NCBI GenBank assembly: GCA_949126835.1
Contig: OX421492.1
Location: forward strand, 39,266,886-39,330,885
DNA length: 64,000 bases
Source of the DNA: Anisus vortex
Taxonomy: Eukaryota; Mollusca; Gastropoda; Planorbidae
Reading direction: 5' to 3'
Part shown: positions 1 to 14,800 of the stretch, in pieces
How positions within the stretch are numbered: position 1 is the stretch's first letter
How the letters are laid out: each line of letters begins with the position of its first letter
Position numbers and translations under genes: made by a program
The notes under the pieces: generated by a model
What the model saw: the letters and a program-made list of their open reading frames with translations, nothing else
The model's database searches: none
What the model was told of the DNA's origin: nothing

Positions 1-955
1 AACAGACCCTGGAATTTTCAAATCTTCCAGCTGAGTCCAGATCTGCCCCACCAGACTAATTGAGTTCTTGCTCCTGGAAGGAGTAGGTCGGGGTACCTTT
101 CGTAAAAACCCAGGGGGGCCTCGCCGTATGGATGTTGGCTTAAACACCCTCGAGCACCCCGGGGATCTGTTCGACTTTCATCAGCCGCAACGATGGGAGT
201 GCGGTGAAAGACTATTGCTCCTAAGAGCCTTGCCTCGTAACGTATGGTAACCTGTAGGCAGTTGGTTTGCCCACACTTTGCATGCGCACGCATTTTGTAC
301 TCCAGCGGTGGCATAATTTCTTTTACTCTTAGTATCTTATGCTGGTAAAATGGGATTTACAGCACAGTGGATACGTTCTAATAGTATGAGGCGCATGTCA
401 GCCAAGGGGACAGGTCCAATGGCTCCAAGGCTAGCAGCCCGGGGACCCAGCTTCCCTGCCCGCTTACTCCAGTGCCTCTCTCTCGTTTGGCATTCGACTT
501 TCGGGGAGCGTTTCCTGTGGGCAGCTGGTTTTGGGAGATCAGGCAAGACTACGCCTTTTTGCGCATCATTCTATGTGGCTGGCGATAGTGTTTACTTTAT
601 TCCAGCATCTTGCGGGGTTTCAGTCCGCAGCGAATGCCGAACAATACTCTGGTAGGGCCTCATGTGCTCGGCCGGTGAAGGGTTCAGGGTTTTCTGTTTT
701 TGAGGTTGCTTACAGTTGGGCTCGTCAGCACTGGGACCAGGTTCACCAGTCCTCGCCGCGCCGAGCACACGGTGCCGTAGCAATCTTTTTGGAGCAAGTA
801 AGAGAGACGCCCAGCCCGGATGTGCCAGGTCGTATGTCCCTCAAACTGCTCCTTTCTTCTATCTTTCCAGCCGCACATGTGTATGCGCGTGCCTTGCCTT
901 AGCTGTTCGTTAGCCCTGCCACTCTGCTCCAGGACGTGCGCATGTCTCTGTTAAT
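1..955. other. GC-rich block of unknown nature
   Basis: This left-edge stretch is visibly richer in G and C than the AT-rich DNA that starts at about 955, with an abrupt change of composition. Open frames on both strands are short (at most 123 codons) and none shows a domain I recognise. I see no tRNA boxes, no terminal repeats and no reverse transcriptase or transposase motif. It may be part of an interspersed element cut by the window edge; a similar GC-rich block lies at about 25,000-25,950, but I could not align the two convincingly. Confidence 0.35.
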
Positions 956-1764
956 GTTTGTAATACACTTACACAATTTTAGTCACTAAATGTAAAATTA
1001 CTTAATTTTATTGAAACAATTAAGACATCACAAGCAATTTTGTACCATATGAATATGAGAATAATAGTATTTGTGAACCATTAAATAAAAAAAAATATAT
1101 GGTTGAACATTCTGTAGGATAAGTATTGTGTAAGGCTTTACCTTCCTATTGGAACATTGTATAGTCATTTAAAAAGATTTATAAAGATTTCAACCAAGGG
1201 CAGTGTGTGTGTGATGTGAGACCTACTCTGCTGCTAGACAAAATAAATCAATACCGGGATTGGAGACTACCAAGCTCATTAAAATATTCAACCAATGAAC
1301 AACACTTATAGAGATTTAGGATCTATTCAAAGTTAACAAAACAAGGGATAGGGTAAATTGAATTTAAAAAAAATCGCATAACCAAAAATGAAAAGACAAC
1401 ATAACTTTGCACAACAAAAACAACAATACTGCTGTATCATTCCAAACAATTTAATCAGTAATGCAAATGAACAATAATTTTTAATATAATACATAATAGA
1501 ATAGATGTCACATTTGTCAAAATTTATGAAAAAACTCTTTATGGAAGAATTTGTGATGCCTTTTTTTTATCCCCACTATATTAAACAGGGATCATAAACA
1601 AGAAAGCACTCGTGTTCAACCTATTTTTCAAACTGTAAACAGTAAATAACTAGACAACATGCGCTTCAGCTATTCTTTGTTGCCCCTTTGATTTATACCC
1701 TTTTCTTTGTATATACATGTAAATCTAACTCATAATAATTAGTGGGCTTATATTTGAAAAAAAC

Positions 1765-2035
1765 ATGGGGCATGGTGCCCACGAGGCAGCACATTTGAAT
1801 GGCAATCCAAAGATTCTGGATTCGAATCCTGGTGCAGGCTAGGATTTTTTCCCGGGACTTAAGGGTGCCCCTGAGTCTACCCTCTTATGGGTACCTGACA
1901 CTAGTTAGGGTAAAGTATTGTGCTGGCCACACATCCTCTAGTATGCCGTGGCCAGTGAAACTGCTGAACGCTGCTTCACCAGCCCTATGATCATTTGGTG
2001 CGAAGGGTACTTTACTATATTTGAAAATATAAGTT
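1765..2035 (+). repeat. tRNA-derived SINE, family 1
   Basis: A B-box-like motif GATTCGAATCC lies near 1820, after a tRNA-like head. It is followed by a body containing GGGTACCTGACA, GTGCTGGCCACAC and a tail ending in GGGTACTTTACT. The same body (GGGCACTTGACATTAGT and following) recurs at about 58,970-59,190, which supports an interspersed SINE. Mollusc genomes are known to carry tRNA-SINEs of this general layout; the family name is not known to me. The short open frame inside it is not a gene. Confidence 0.6.
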
Positions 2036-2829
2036 CACATTAGTAGGGTAGGCCTATATCCTTCTGCAAGATAACAAAGACCTCCACATTAAAGTATACT
2101 TTGTTGTTTCGTATTTGCCACATTTGTCTAGATATATTTGGTGTGTGTAGCCCTATTTAATTTAACTTTTCTAACAATAATTAACTGCATGAAAGGAGTA
2201 TAAGATTAAATTATTTTATAACATGAGAAAATTATTTAACATTCAAAAAAGTTATTCCAATTATTCACAAGTACTAAATGTACACAGTCAGTAATTTATT
2301 CTTACATGACAAACTTTATAACAAATACAAAAATGGTCTCTTCTTTTTCACAGCGTTAATTTGCATGCTTCAGTATTGTTTTCTACAATAAACTGAAATC
2401 CAAACTGTAATATTTTACTTGTGCTGAGAAATACATATTAAATTAAAACAATGATATTTCAATTATTTTTAGATCTGAAATGGATTTGGTACTCATTGAG
2501 TCATTGCAAATTTACATTGCAGGGTTTGATTTATTATTTATATTTACATGTAAGTTAAACAAATAATTATGTTAGTCAACTCTTTTAAAGTTTGTTTTAC
2601 TTTTAACGCATCATTACAATTGGTACAGAATTGAAGCTTAATGACTTGTCTCAAAGTCTTAGTCAATAGAAATAGTCATGATGATTTATTTACTGCGCTA
2701 AATACTGAGTAATTCTTTTTGATGATGTAAAAATATTACGAACTGCAATATATATGTAAAATTCAAGTATGAATAATTTTACATATTTGTAAGGTTGACA
2801 GAAAATTATTAACAATACTTAGATTCAGT
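2036..2829 (-). other. 3' flank and putative 3'UTR of CCDC125
   Basis: AT-rich DNA downstream of the CCDC125 stop codon. On the minus strand an AATAAA hexamer lies at 2685-2690, about 140 bases after the stop, and is a reasonable poly(A) signal; others lie further down (for example near 2530). No other gene is visible here. Confidence 0.45.
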
Positions 2830-5800
2830 TTACTTTTCACCAATGTCTAATTCTATCTTTTCCTCAGAGATAATTAGATTTACTGTCTCATTTTGCATAA
2901 ATTTCTCTGGATGCTTTTGTTCTATATTGCACTCATTTTGATTGGTACTCCTTACACTTTCTTTAGTTTCATCCGAAATGTTTACATTTTCATCTGTTTC
3001 AGTTATATCAAGATGGCTATCAGCTTGAATGCATTTGTCCTGTTCAGCATCATTGTTGTTATAATCATCCTGAAACTCTTGCACTTGACTTCTTTGCTCA
3101 TTTGGGTGAATCTCTGCCATGACCAAATCTGATTTCCTTTCATCGATTCTATCTTTTGTAGCAAGTGCATTGACATCTCCATAGTCTACTGACCTAGTGT
3201 TGCTGTCAGATGGAGAACAACAGTCTTCTTGATTAGATTCATCCAATTCACACAGATCCATACATCCCTCGAGTGTGGGCCTACTGGCATCTTCACTTTC
3301 TCCTTCTATTTCCTCAACATCTTCACTGAGGTCAGTAGATGAATATGTACTACCAGCAGGTTGCTTTAAATACATATGTAGTTTATAGTCTGGGGCCGGT
3401 TTTGAAGATTTTGATTTTCCATCTTTAATTTTGAACTGAGTGTCATTTGCCTTTTCAGTATTTCTCTGTTCATATTTCAAAAGTTTGTTAGCCAGAACTT
3501 GAGATGCCAACTTATTATGTGCAAGCACTTCATTTTTTTCTGTTACCTAAATATGAAAATATATAAAAATATTTAATATTACAAGCTCACTCACAAATTA
3601 TTCAGAATTTCAATTAAACTAATGTAGATTAAAAAAATCCTTTCTGTTTACCATTTCAGTCAGTAATGTCACTAATTCTTGAAGACTCATAGTTGTTACA
3701 GTTTGGCCTTTGTCACTATCAACAGCAGTTTCAATGGGTTTAGGAGGAGAATAATCATCTAATCAGAAAAAATTATTAATTTCATAAGTATTGATTGAAA
3801 CTGATTAAAAAAAACACAACTATATTTACAAAGTAATCCATCATTAGATTTGAATCAATAAATATTGATTTGGCAGCCTTCTTATGCCACCATTAAGCCA
3901 TTTACATCTGTGAAGTTCAAGTATCTGAGAAAGCAACCAAATTTAAATATAAGATTGTAAGTATATAGACTTTCTCTTTAGCAGTTAGAGGCCATAAGAT
4001 GAGTCACCTATCAAAAGAAAGTTTTGCAGCTTACCCAGATCAATAAAAAAAAAAACTGCTGGGATTTTTTTTCACAATACAATCATAATTCACCTCTCTT
4101 CTTTTAAATGTTATGAAAATAAATCTCACCATCATTTAGGACCTGAATCAACCATTTTATTGCTGCTCTTGCTTTAGCAGAACGGGAAGAAATGGTGGCC
4201 AGTTGTGACAGTTTTATACTCATGCTTCTGCTTTTAGCTAATTGCTCTTCAAAAGCAGCACGATAGGCATCTACAGTAAGATTGGCCTCTTCTCTTCTTT
4301 GTGTATTACAACTGAGCTGTAAAGTAGATACAATTGATTAGATATAGATCAGTACTAAATATAATGAGTGATTTTAAATCAGTTATACTTGCTGTAAATG
4401 TTTCTTTAAAATCAAATATTACATTTTTGCTAATAAACATGTCACCACCCACTAATTCAATACAATGTGATGTAGCTTATTGAGTTATCTCAACACTATT
4501 TACATTGTTGTTTTTTTTCTTTAATTTTTTACTATCTTGCACCAATGAGATATTTGATTCAAAATAAAATTATCTAAATATCTTGGTTATTTAGGTGTCT
4601 TGCATAGATTGTGAAACCATACATTTTGCACTACATGACATATGAAGTATTTTTATGTATTTGTTACTCTGATGCTTCTTATCTTTACCTCATCTTTCAA
4701 TTTGGAAACTTCTTTTCTCAAGTTAGCAGCAGCATGTGCACAACCACAAGGATCAGGACTGGTTACTCTACATTTGCATGCACCCAACACTGCTAGCTGT
4801 CAGATAATTAACATAAAAACATTTTTTAAATGATGAGATTCATATATTAAACTACCCTAATGGAACAGTTATAATCAAGAAAAAAGAAGAAGATGGTGAT
4901 GTCTGGGCCATGTTCTTTGCATGGATGAAAAAGCTCCAAAGCCTAGTCTTGAGATGGCCACCAACTGGAAAAAGGGAAAATACTTCTGGGCACATATAGT
5001 GGAAGTGAAGGCCATTATTAGTAACTGGTGTGAAATTTGTTTGCACAGAGATTTGTAGGGAGACATGGTAGAGTTTTGTAGTTACCTTATGCTCCTCAAG
5101 GCATGACTAACCAAACTAAAAAAACTGGTTTAAAAAATAATGAAAAAGGGTATATCAATATATGGACAACATTAGATATATATTTTTTTATCAATTTTAA
5201 AAAGCTTTTATAGTTTTGTTGATATACTAACTAAATTGGTTTTACCTAGTAATATTCCTGTAACAACTTCAACAAAATGTAACTCAAGGTTTTTCTTATT
5301 CTTGTAAAATTTTATTCCAGTAAAGCTTTTCTGCTGGTTTTAAATAATTGATAAGTATGTTTAAAGCAAGCTTTTGGTAGTCAAATAAAAAGAAATAGAG
5401 ATCTACCTCAGAGGATGAAAAGGTTTCATAGTCTTCCTCTGCTGTTCTACTTCTCCCATGTTCATATTTTTGTCTCTCTGTGACGTCTAAAAGTGCCAAA
5501 AGTTCATCTCTCTCTCTGGCAAGAGCTGTTTCATTTGTTTTTAAAGTAATACGATACTATTACTTTCAGTAAAAACATATATTAAGAATATTGATTTCTA
5601 CTTCATAGGTAGTGAACACAATTTTTGTATAAATAGAGGAGAGAATGAAAGAAGTTTTAATATAATGATTATTTAATTAGCACAGCTTTCCCTGCTATTG
5701 CATTAAGCAATGCTCAGTGCATTTTAAAAAACAATGAATAACAAAATGGACTATGTATTAAGCTTATCTTAAACGTGAGAAGATTTTAAATTAAATTTTG

Positions 5801-8800
5801 AAACTACCTGATTTATGCGCATTTGCTCTACGCAATTCTTCATTTCTGGCTTCAAGTTTAGATGTAAGGCTAGCATTTTCCTGGCATACTCTAGATAAAA
5901 AAGACATACGTATGAGATTAAATGATTTGTACGATATTATTACATGAGTCAAATGTAGAATTAATACATGTAACATTGAAAAAGTCAGTTTATTAAGAAA
6001 AAGTCCAATGAAAATATTACATGCAGTACATTTCTTAGAAACTAACCATCTGGTACCATAACTGTTTTCACCCAGCTTTTTGTTAGAAAGCAGAATTACC
6101 TTTCAAGCTCCAACTCCAACATTTCTCTTGAATACCTGGCCATTTCTTTAGCATCTATTGCCTGAACCAAAGCATTCATCCCATCACCATGCTAAGTATT
6201 ACCAAGAATTTGTTTTAAAAGGCAAAGTTTAAACAAAAAATAAAAAAAAGGAAAAGTTAAAATTAAAACAAAAAAGACTAAGCCCACAATAATTGTGCTG
6301 CCAACTAAGGGATGGCAAATATGATTTAATTTCAAGATACAGGTAGTTAACTTCAATAATTAACTTCAATGACTTGAAAAAAAATGTATTGATAAAAAGC
6401 ATTTATAGTATTTATTAGTGTGTCTTGAAATACTAATAATCAAAAGAAAAAAAGAATTTTTACAAAAATCATTTTATTATTTTTTATCTGGCAACTAAAA
6501 AATAATTAATTGATATTCGTAGCCTATATAGTGATATAACAGTAACTCTTTTGGGATTAACCCTCATGATGCTAATTCCTATAGTCTTATTACTGATGTC
6601 TTGCATACTAAATAGCACTTATAACATTTCTTTTTTTTAAGGTTGCTAAGTCAGAGTCATTGCTTGTGTATGACATTCTGCCCAAACAATTATTTTGATT
6701 ATGAAGTTTCATGCTGAGGCAATTATTTTTATTTATCTGCCAGAAGGTAATATATATCTAGCAAATGCTTAGGTTTTAATAAATGGAAAAATATGTTTGA
6801 CTGGTAATTTTTGGAAAAATATGTATAACTGGTAATTCCTGTTAATATAAAAACTATATACAGTACTTAAAAACCACTTGAGTTAATTTTAAGTGAAAAA
6901 TGTCATTAAAATATAAAATAATAATAATAGGTTCACTGTATAAAACCATAAAAAATTATTAAAATCAAGCTCCTATCTTAACTTTTATTTACCTACCAAA
7001 AGCCATTCATGTATAATTAACAAAGAATTAAGTAAATCACAGAAAAAATACTTTCATTTGATGTCTTATTTAAAATCTCACAACTAATCAATTAAAAAAA
7101 AAAGCAAGACTTGTATGGCACAGGTAATATTTTAGAAAACAACTGAGTAGAGTAAAAGATAATTCAAGTGTTCTCCAGCAATCGAAAAGCCAACAGAAAA
7201 AATACAACTACTAATATAGATTAAACCTTCAAATCATAAAAAAATATCATAAAATTGAATGAATCATTCTACACAATGTAGTGCACAATTTTTAAAAAAA
7301 TATGGTAATAAAAAAACAAGAGAGGCAGTAAAAAAAATTTACATGTTAGGAAAGAAGGGTTTAATACTGTGGGACATTGTTTAATTGCCTTCTTTAAAAC
7401 AGAATATTGATTTAAAATGTTCACTTGCTGTGTGTATTATCACCAGGTGTTGCTTTGTTTTAATGTTTTAATTTTTTAAATGACCACACAGATAATAAAT
7501 CAATGAATTAAGCACCGCAGTAATGTGAGAAGAAGAAATGTTGATATATTAAATTTAGGAATAATAACTTAAAAGTCAGTATATTTATTTAGTGTTAAGA
7601 TTGTGCACATTATTAAAAAAACCAAGAACTTAAGAGCTGTTCATAGGGACAATTCCAATTAGTGTTCATCATTTTCTTACCTATCAAACCTCTCTGCCCA
7701 TGTCTGCTGGCTATCAAGAAAGGAAGATTCACGCCATTCCAATTCAAACTGCAGTTTACTTACTTCCTACAACATGCATCAAAATAGTGATCATGCATAA
7801 TAATATAAGGATATTTGTTAACAGTTTTACAGAAATCCGAAATTTTATTATTTCAAGGTGACATTCAAAGAAGTTGGGTAGATACTATGAGATAAGCATT
7901 ATCTTTTACTTCTCTTCTCAGAGCACTTTAAGGAGAAGATAGAGAATCTGCGTAGTTCTCTGGATCATGATGCCTATCGCCCTTCCCCACCCTCTCCCGC
8001 CTTCTCTGGCTCCCCTCTCACCTGCTTTCAACCTGTCACCATCGACCATGTTAAGCGCATCATTATGAAGTCCCCCATCAAGACCTGCGAGCTTGACCCT
8101 CTGCCAGGCTTTCTGTTCACACAGTGCTTGGACAAGCTCCTGCCGTACATCACCGATACCATTAACGCCTCCCTCTCCACAGGCATCGTTCCTAACTGTT
8201 TTAAATCTGCCATCGTCCGCCTACTCTTGAAGAAATCCGGACTTGATGTGAATGAATGCCGGAACTACCGTCCAGTATCAAACCTCCCCTACCTCTCCAA
8301 GCTCCTGGAGCGCATCATCCTTGAGCAATTGAACGTCCACCTGTCCCTGAACTCGCTTATGCCCGTGTTCCAGTCGGCATATCGCCCCAATCACAGCACT
8401 GAGACAGCGCTACTGCGGATCACCACCGACCTCCTGAACGCCGCAGACAGAGGTCTCGTCTCCGCCCTTGTGTTATTGGACTTGTCCGCGGCCTTTGACA
8501 CGATCGACCACCACCTACTCATCGATCGCCTCAGCTTCACGTTCGGCATTCGTGATATAGCCCTCTCCTGGTTCAAGAGCTACCTCGACGGTCGCTCCCA
8601 GACCGTCACTACTGAATCTTTGTCCTCCCAGCCCGTCACCGTCCGCTATGGTGTACCACAGGGGTCCGTCCTCGGCCCAGTCCTCTTCACTTTGTACACC
8701 CAACCCCTTTCTTTCGTCATCGAGCGACACAACCTTAATTATCACTTTTTCGCTGATGACACCCAGCTCCTAAACAGCGCCAAGCCTGAGGACATCGACG

Positions 8801-11800
8801 AGCTCCTTGCTTCTATCTCCTGTTGTTTCCTGGACATCAAGAACTGGATGACAGAAAACAAGTTGAAGCTCAACAGCGATAAGACCGAAGCCCTACTCGT
8901 AGGAACGAGACAGAAGCTTGCTTCCCTCAGCGTGACTGACCTCCAGTTGGGTGACGTTACTGTGCCCTTCTCCTCAACGGTAAAGAGCCTCGGCATGTTT
9001 CTGGACTCCACTCTGTCCATGCAACCCCACATCTCCTTCCTGATCAAAACCTGCTTTTTTCACCTGCGACGTATTGCCACTATCCGTCGCTACCTCACTC
9101 CGGAAGCTTGTACCAAGCTCGTCATCACTCTCCTCTTCTCTCGTTTGGACTACTGTAACTCTCTTCTGGCCGGCCTTCCTGCCGCTTCCATTCAAGGACT
9201 CCAACGCGTCCAAAACTGCGCTGCCAGACTAGTCCTAAAGAAGAAGAAGTCCGACCACATTTCACCTCTGCTCTACTCTCTGCACTGGCTCCCTACTCAA
9301 AAAAGGATTTTATATAAACTCGCATCTTTATGCTATAAATGCCTCAATGACTCTGCCCCGGATTATCTAATTTCCTGTCTGGAAATATATACAAAACCAC
9401 GCCCACTTCGATCGGCTGCTCACAAACTCAATTTGACGATCCCGCGGACGAAACTCGTGACAGCTGGTCAGCGGGCCTTCACCTACTCCGGCCCCTCCGC
9501 ATGGAACACCCTGCCACTCCAGCTGCGACAAAGCTCGAACTTTAACATTTTCAAGACAGGACTCAAGACTCACCTGTTTATTATTGACTCCTAGCCCACT
9601 TACATTTTTTAAACATTTGTCTGTTATTGTCATTATCGTTAATTGTAATTGTAATAAATAATTGTAAATGTTATTGTTAAGCGCATAGAACTGATTGCGG
9701 GATATGCGCTATATAAGCTTCATTATTATTATTATTATTATTATCTTTGGGAGGCTGTTAAGTGCTGTAAGATTCAAATTACTTAATTTATTGTATGATT
9801 TTTTTTCTCTCTATAATATCTAGTTAAATAACATTTGTAGAACCCTTCAGTAGGAAAACTTAGTGACTAGGATAGAAATCCATACTGTTTATAGTCAAAC
9901 TGCTACTCTAAAACTAAATATTTCATTTTTTGGTGGACTAAATAGTCTTTTAAATACTGTGTTACGTTTTGTTCACCACTATGTCTGTATGTACACACAC
10001 AAAAATGAATATTGATTGTGATCCTTTGGGAGACACCAGTCAGATGTGAACATCTGTTGTCTCTAAAAGTTGATAAAAACCATTTAGCAAGCAGGCCTAG
10101 TGTCCTACATCCAAATATTTTTTTAGTAAAGTTAGTAAATGAGATGCATTAGTAGTAATGCTATATATAACAATATTTAAATGAAAAACTAAAAGTAAAT
10201 TTAACTAATACATCAAGAACATTGAAAATGGTAAATTGTACAAATACAACTATATTATATAAATTTGTTTAATCTTTCTTTTCTTGTCAAGCTAACCCAA
10301 TACTAGATTTTGTTTAATATTCACAAAGTAAATAAAATTGTTTAAAACTTCAAAACTTCACCAGATGGCAGATTTTGTGTTTTAACTTGAAAAAAATTAT
10401 ACAAAACACCTAAAATTATTTTTTTTCAAAACCTAACATTGAGGTTAAGAAACACCTCACAAAAAAAATATCAAAATATTTTCTTTTTAGGTCATGATAG
10501 ATATTCTTTACTTAAAATTAAGAAAAAATCAAAGACCATTAGTCTAATACATAAACAACAAACTTTTAGATCAGGGGGGGAGGGTACAACTCTAATGTAC
10601 AAAGATAATGTTCTATAGTCATGCCTACTTTCAAGTCAAACGTTTGCATTCTCTTATTTCATTTTCCGAACATTGTTTGATAATATATTACTACGAGTTA
10701 GCATGACAGCAAACATTGCAGACCACACACACACAAATATACATAAAAAAATAATACGCCTCTGCTTATCTTGTCCACAACTACACAACTAGATTTTCAA
10801 AAACTCATAAATTATTAATAATGTTATTCTTTGACCTGATTTTTTTTTCTTAAAGTAAACATTAACAAAACAAAAAAATATGTCTGACCTGTTCAAGTTT
10901 TCTGCTAGTTTCACTGGCTTTTTTTTCAGTATTCTTAAGTTCTGTATCAGCATTTTCTACCTTTAAAATTGGTAAAAAAAAATGATAAGCAAATCAAAGT
11001 GACACAAAAGAACTGTTGAGTAAATAGCAAAAAAAGATTAAGTTTTTTTTTCTTTGCAAGGAAGCCAAAGATAAAACATTCTCTTAGGAACCCATTTATT
11101 TAATAACCAGCCAGTCAGACTTGATAAGCGGTTGCCAAGTTATAACTACAAAATAAATTACCTACCGCAAATATTAGTTTAGTAATAGTTTCCTAACAGT
11201 ATCTTATTAACCGCTGACTCCTTCCCAACTTTAACCATTCTCCCCACTCTGACTAGCCCATTTCCTTGAACAAATTATTAGCATAATCATTGTATCCAAT
11301 TTTATCATTAAATGGTTATTATAATAAGATTGAACAGCAATAAAAACCAGGATCAGATCCATGCTAGGTCTGTTGTTTTGATATACACAAAATGGTATGG
11401 TTGTGGTAGGAAATAAATTAATGAAGCTGCTATACTAACAATGAATTAAACCATTCTGACACCTTAATTTCATTGGATAAATTGGCTTATTTAGAGCATA
11501 ATGATTAAAGCTCTTTTTTCTAAATATTAGAAAAAAATATTATTTTTTAAAGAAGGCATTTGTTGAATGAGTTACACAAAATTGAATGATTGACAATTGT
11601 TTCAGTTTTCAAGATAAAGCAATGTTATTTAAAACCCCTTTGGAATCATAGACGTCAACAAGGTTAAAAAATAGTTTTAGACTATTGTAAAATTGTACCT
11701 GCTGTCTTAGAATTGCCACAGCTTTGTACTTGGCATCTAAACGCTTGCGACAGGCATCCAATTCAATTTTCAATTCATCCATTTCCTTTATAAAAAAATA

Positions 11801-14800
11801 TATAATTAAAAATCATGTTTATTAAGAACAGTTAAACATTTTTTAATCATTGTTTTTGTGTTTCCAAGCATTTACACAAAAAAGTAGACATAAAAAAGCA
11901 CAGATGTCTGGATGGAGCACAACAACACAACATTACATCAACTGTTTCCATACTTGCTAACCTAAATATGTTTGAATTATTAAAGTTAGACAAACCTCAA
12001 TAATAAATAATTATTCCCATATGTTAAAATGTACTGATACTGATACAGACAAGTAAAACTGTTTTAGCAGCTAATGGTGTAGCTATACAGGTAGCTGCAA
12101 CGTTGACACTGTCAATGTAACAGCTGTCATAGTTAAACCCTGTGACAGCAGATGACTACCATTAACAAGTGTAACTAATCACATCTGTGCCTGAACGCTC
12201 CTATCATGTTTAATGCATGACAACCCCTTTGAAAGAGAAACAACAACAAGAAGCATATCTATGCATGTGTTTGAGCTTTGCTTTCATTATTTTTAAATAA
12301 GTCAAACCAATTAAAATTCAATTATTATAAATCAAGGCTTTGTTTAAAAAATGCATACAAACTGTAGCTTAAATTACATTAATGACAGCAATTTAGTTTG
12401 AAAACAAACTTAGAGACTTAGAAAAAAGGTATCTAAATATGACAATTAAATTGAAAAAACACGAGTTAATGGTTTTTAGCCTTAATTTTTTGTCATGTTT
12501 ATTTTAAAGACTTTTAAAAAATTAGATTAAAACTTTATATTTCAAAAATATTTGTTATGTTTATTTAAAACATTTTCAATACTCCTTATTTTATCTAAAA
12601 CTGTGAATTGACCCAAATGGAGACCACTGCATTGAACAATACTGTGTTTCTCATACATAGAAAAGATGGTCTCAGGTAATTTAGGAAGAAATGGGGGTAG
12701 GGGCTACAGCTATAATCTGTTCATGTAAAGTACTTTGCAATCTTCACAAGTATTGATTTAGATTTAAATAGTTTTTAAAAAGGCTAACAGCTCACAGTAA
12801 AGTGTAAAATAGCCCAGCTGCTGATTAAAAGCATAAAAATAAAGTAAAGTCTTTGTTATAAACAAATAAAGAAAGATAAGTGTATTAATGACAGTGTTTT
12901 CAAGGTGGGCTAAACTTTTGAGTGACAAACATTTCTCAAATTTTGGTCCACATTTTTTTGCAAATTTAGTACATGTTCAAAAAACAATTTTGAAAATATT
13001 TTTTTTTCAAAAATTTCAGAGGGGGGGGGGGGGGGGTTTAGCCCCTTTCAGGCCCCCTCATGGCTTTGCCCTTGATAGTAATGGTACAATGGGATTTGTA
13101 GAGGGGGGGGGGGGAGGGAATGGATGTGTATAGCCACTAAAGCAGAGAATAAATCAATAATTCTCATTGGAAAAAGTTTTTGATATTTGAGTACAACATA
13201 CCAGTAGTTAAATCATTGTTATGTCAGAAACATGTAACTTATATCAGCACAACAGATCACACAAAAACATTATTTGCATAGCATAAATTCCCTCCATTTT
13301 TACAAGTCCAATTTAGAATGATTTTACTGAACATTTTTGTAAACAATAAATGGCCAAAGAACACAACACTATAAATATCAGCAAGGCACTAAAAGGTGAA
13401 GCAATCAATTAAAAATAGGCTGAAGAAGAGATAAGCCAATGTATTTGAACAAAGGGTGAGTGTAGGTTGAGGTTCCTGAAGACAGACTTTACAACAGCTG
13501 CAGCTGCTGTGTGTGCTTTTTTTTTCCTTTGGTAAGCTAGAAAATCAATAAGAGATGGATATTTGTACCAAGACAGATAAAAGCTTGGGAAATATTTGTA
13601 CAACTGGTAAACTTGAGTTGGCAAATAAAGAATGTGTTTCATTTTCATTGGCACTTTTATAATATAATAAATTAAGTCACTAACATGCACATTATTGTTA
13701 TGGGTAAATAACAACAAATATGATTTTATTCAATTAAATAAAATCAACAATTAGTAAATAGTTATGTGGCATATTATTACATAAAGAAGTTTTTTTCAAT
13801 ATAGAAGCAGCAACGCTCTTCGCAATTATTATAATGATTTAAATTTAATTTATGATACAAGTTTAGATTCTAACTAAAATAACACATATTTTATAGCACA
13901 TTGTTTATTTTCTTGTCCAAGAAAAGGTTGTGATTTAGTAAATAGTTGTTTTGCATATTCTACATAAAGTATTAGGTTAGAATCAACATGATTTATAACA
14001 ACAATTATAACGCTTGAAATTGAAAACAATTTCCATCAAAATAAATTTTAACAAAAATTTATGGAAACTTTTAAAGTGTTTTTAAGTCAAAATTTAGCTG
14101 CGCAAAAAGAAAAAAAATTCACTGCTTTATAAATAAATGAAGATAACATTTACATCACAGGTAAAATAGTTAAATGTCTTACAATAGAAAAGAAAAAGGT
14201 TTTTTTACCTGAAGTGCCACCAGCAACCTGTCCTCTTTTTCTTTTTTTGACTCTATTTCAAAAAACATTTTAACATCATAAAATACATTTTGAATCAATT
14301 ACAAAAAGTCTAAACTTGTTTCTCTATAAAGCTACTAACTTCAGCTTTCACTACGGATTACTTAAGTATTGCCTTTCTAATAGTAACAGTGAAGGAATAT
14401 AACAAATAATTAGATGCTGATAGAGAAACAGACCATCTTTTTCATTTTTATACATTTTAGCACCAAAGAATAATTTATTAAACTTTTTTTTTAGCTTAAC
14501 AAAGTTCTTTAGAAGGGCAGATAAAACAATATTTCAACTGCTACATTGTGCAATCAGAATGTGTGATTAGCACAATGCTAATATGTCTTTTTTTCCCCAG
14601 GTGAATTTTTTTTTCTTCTAGAAAGAGAATTTATAAGACGTCCTGGAATTAGAAAAGTGTTTTATGTCTATGTCTTTATGAGTATTTTATTATATTATTG
14701 TCTTATTATAAGTCAGAATTTAATCATTCATGTATTACATGCTTTTACCTCAAGTGTTTCTAAATTGAATGATTTAACCAATGGCATTACAGCTCTTTTC

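Noticed and set aside
1..955. Bacterial contamination at the left edge
   Set aside because: Composition is unusual but there are no long bacterial-type genes, ribosome sites or operon structure; kept as an unclassified block.
6100..7766. Simple cassette exon in CCDC125 added between exons 5 and 6
   Set aside because: The lengths (92 or 62 bp) are not multiples of three and inclusion after exon 5 gives a stop, so only a swap or an alternative start fits.
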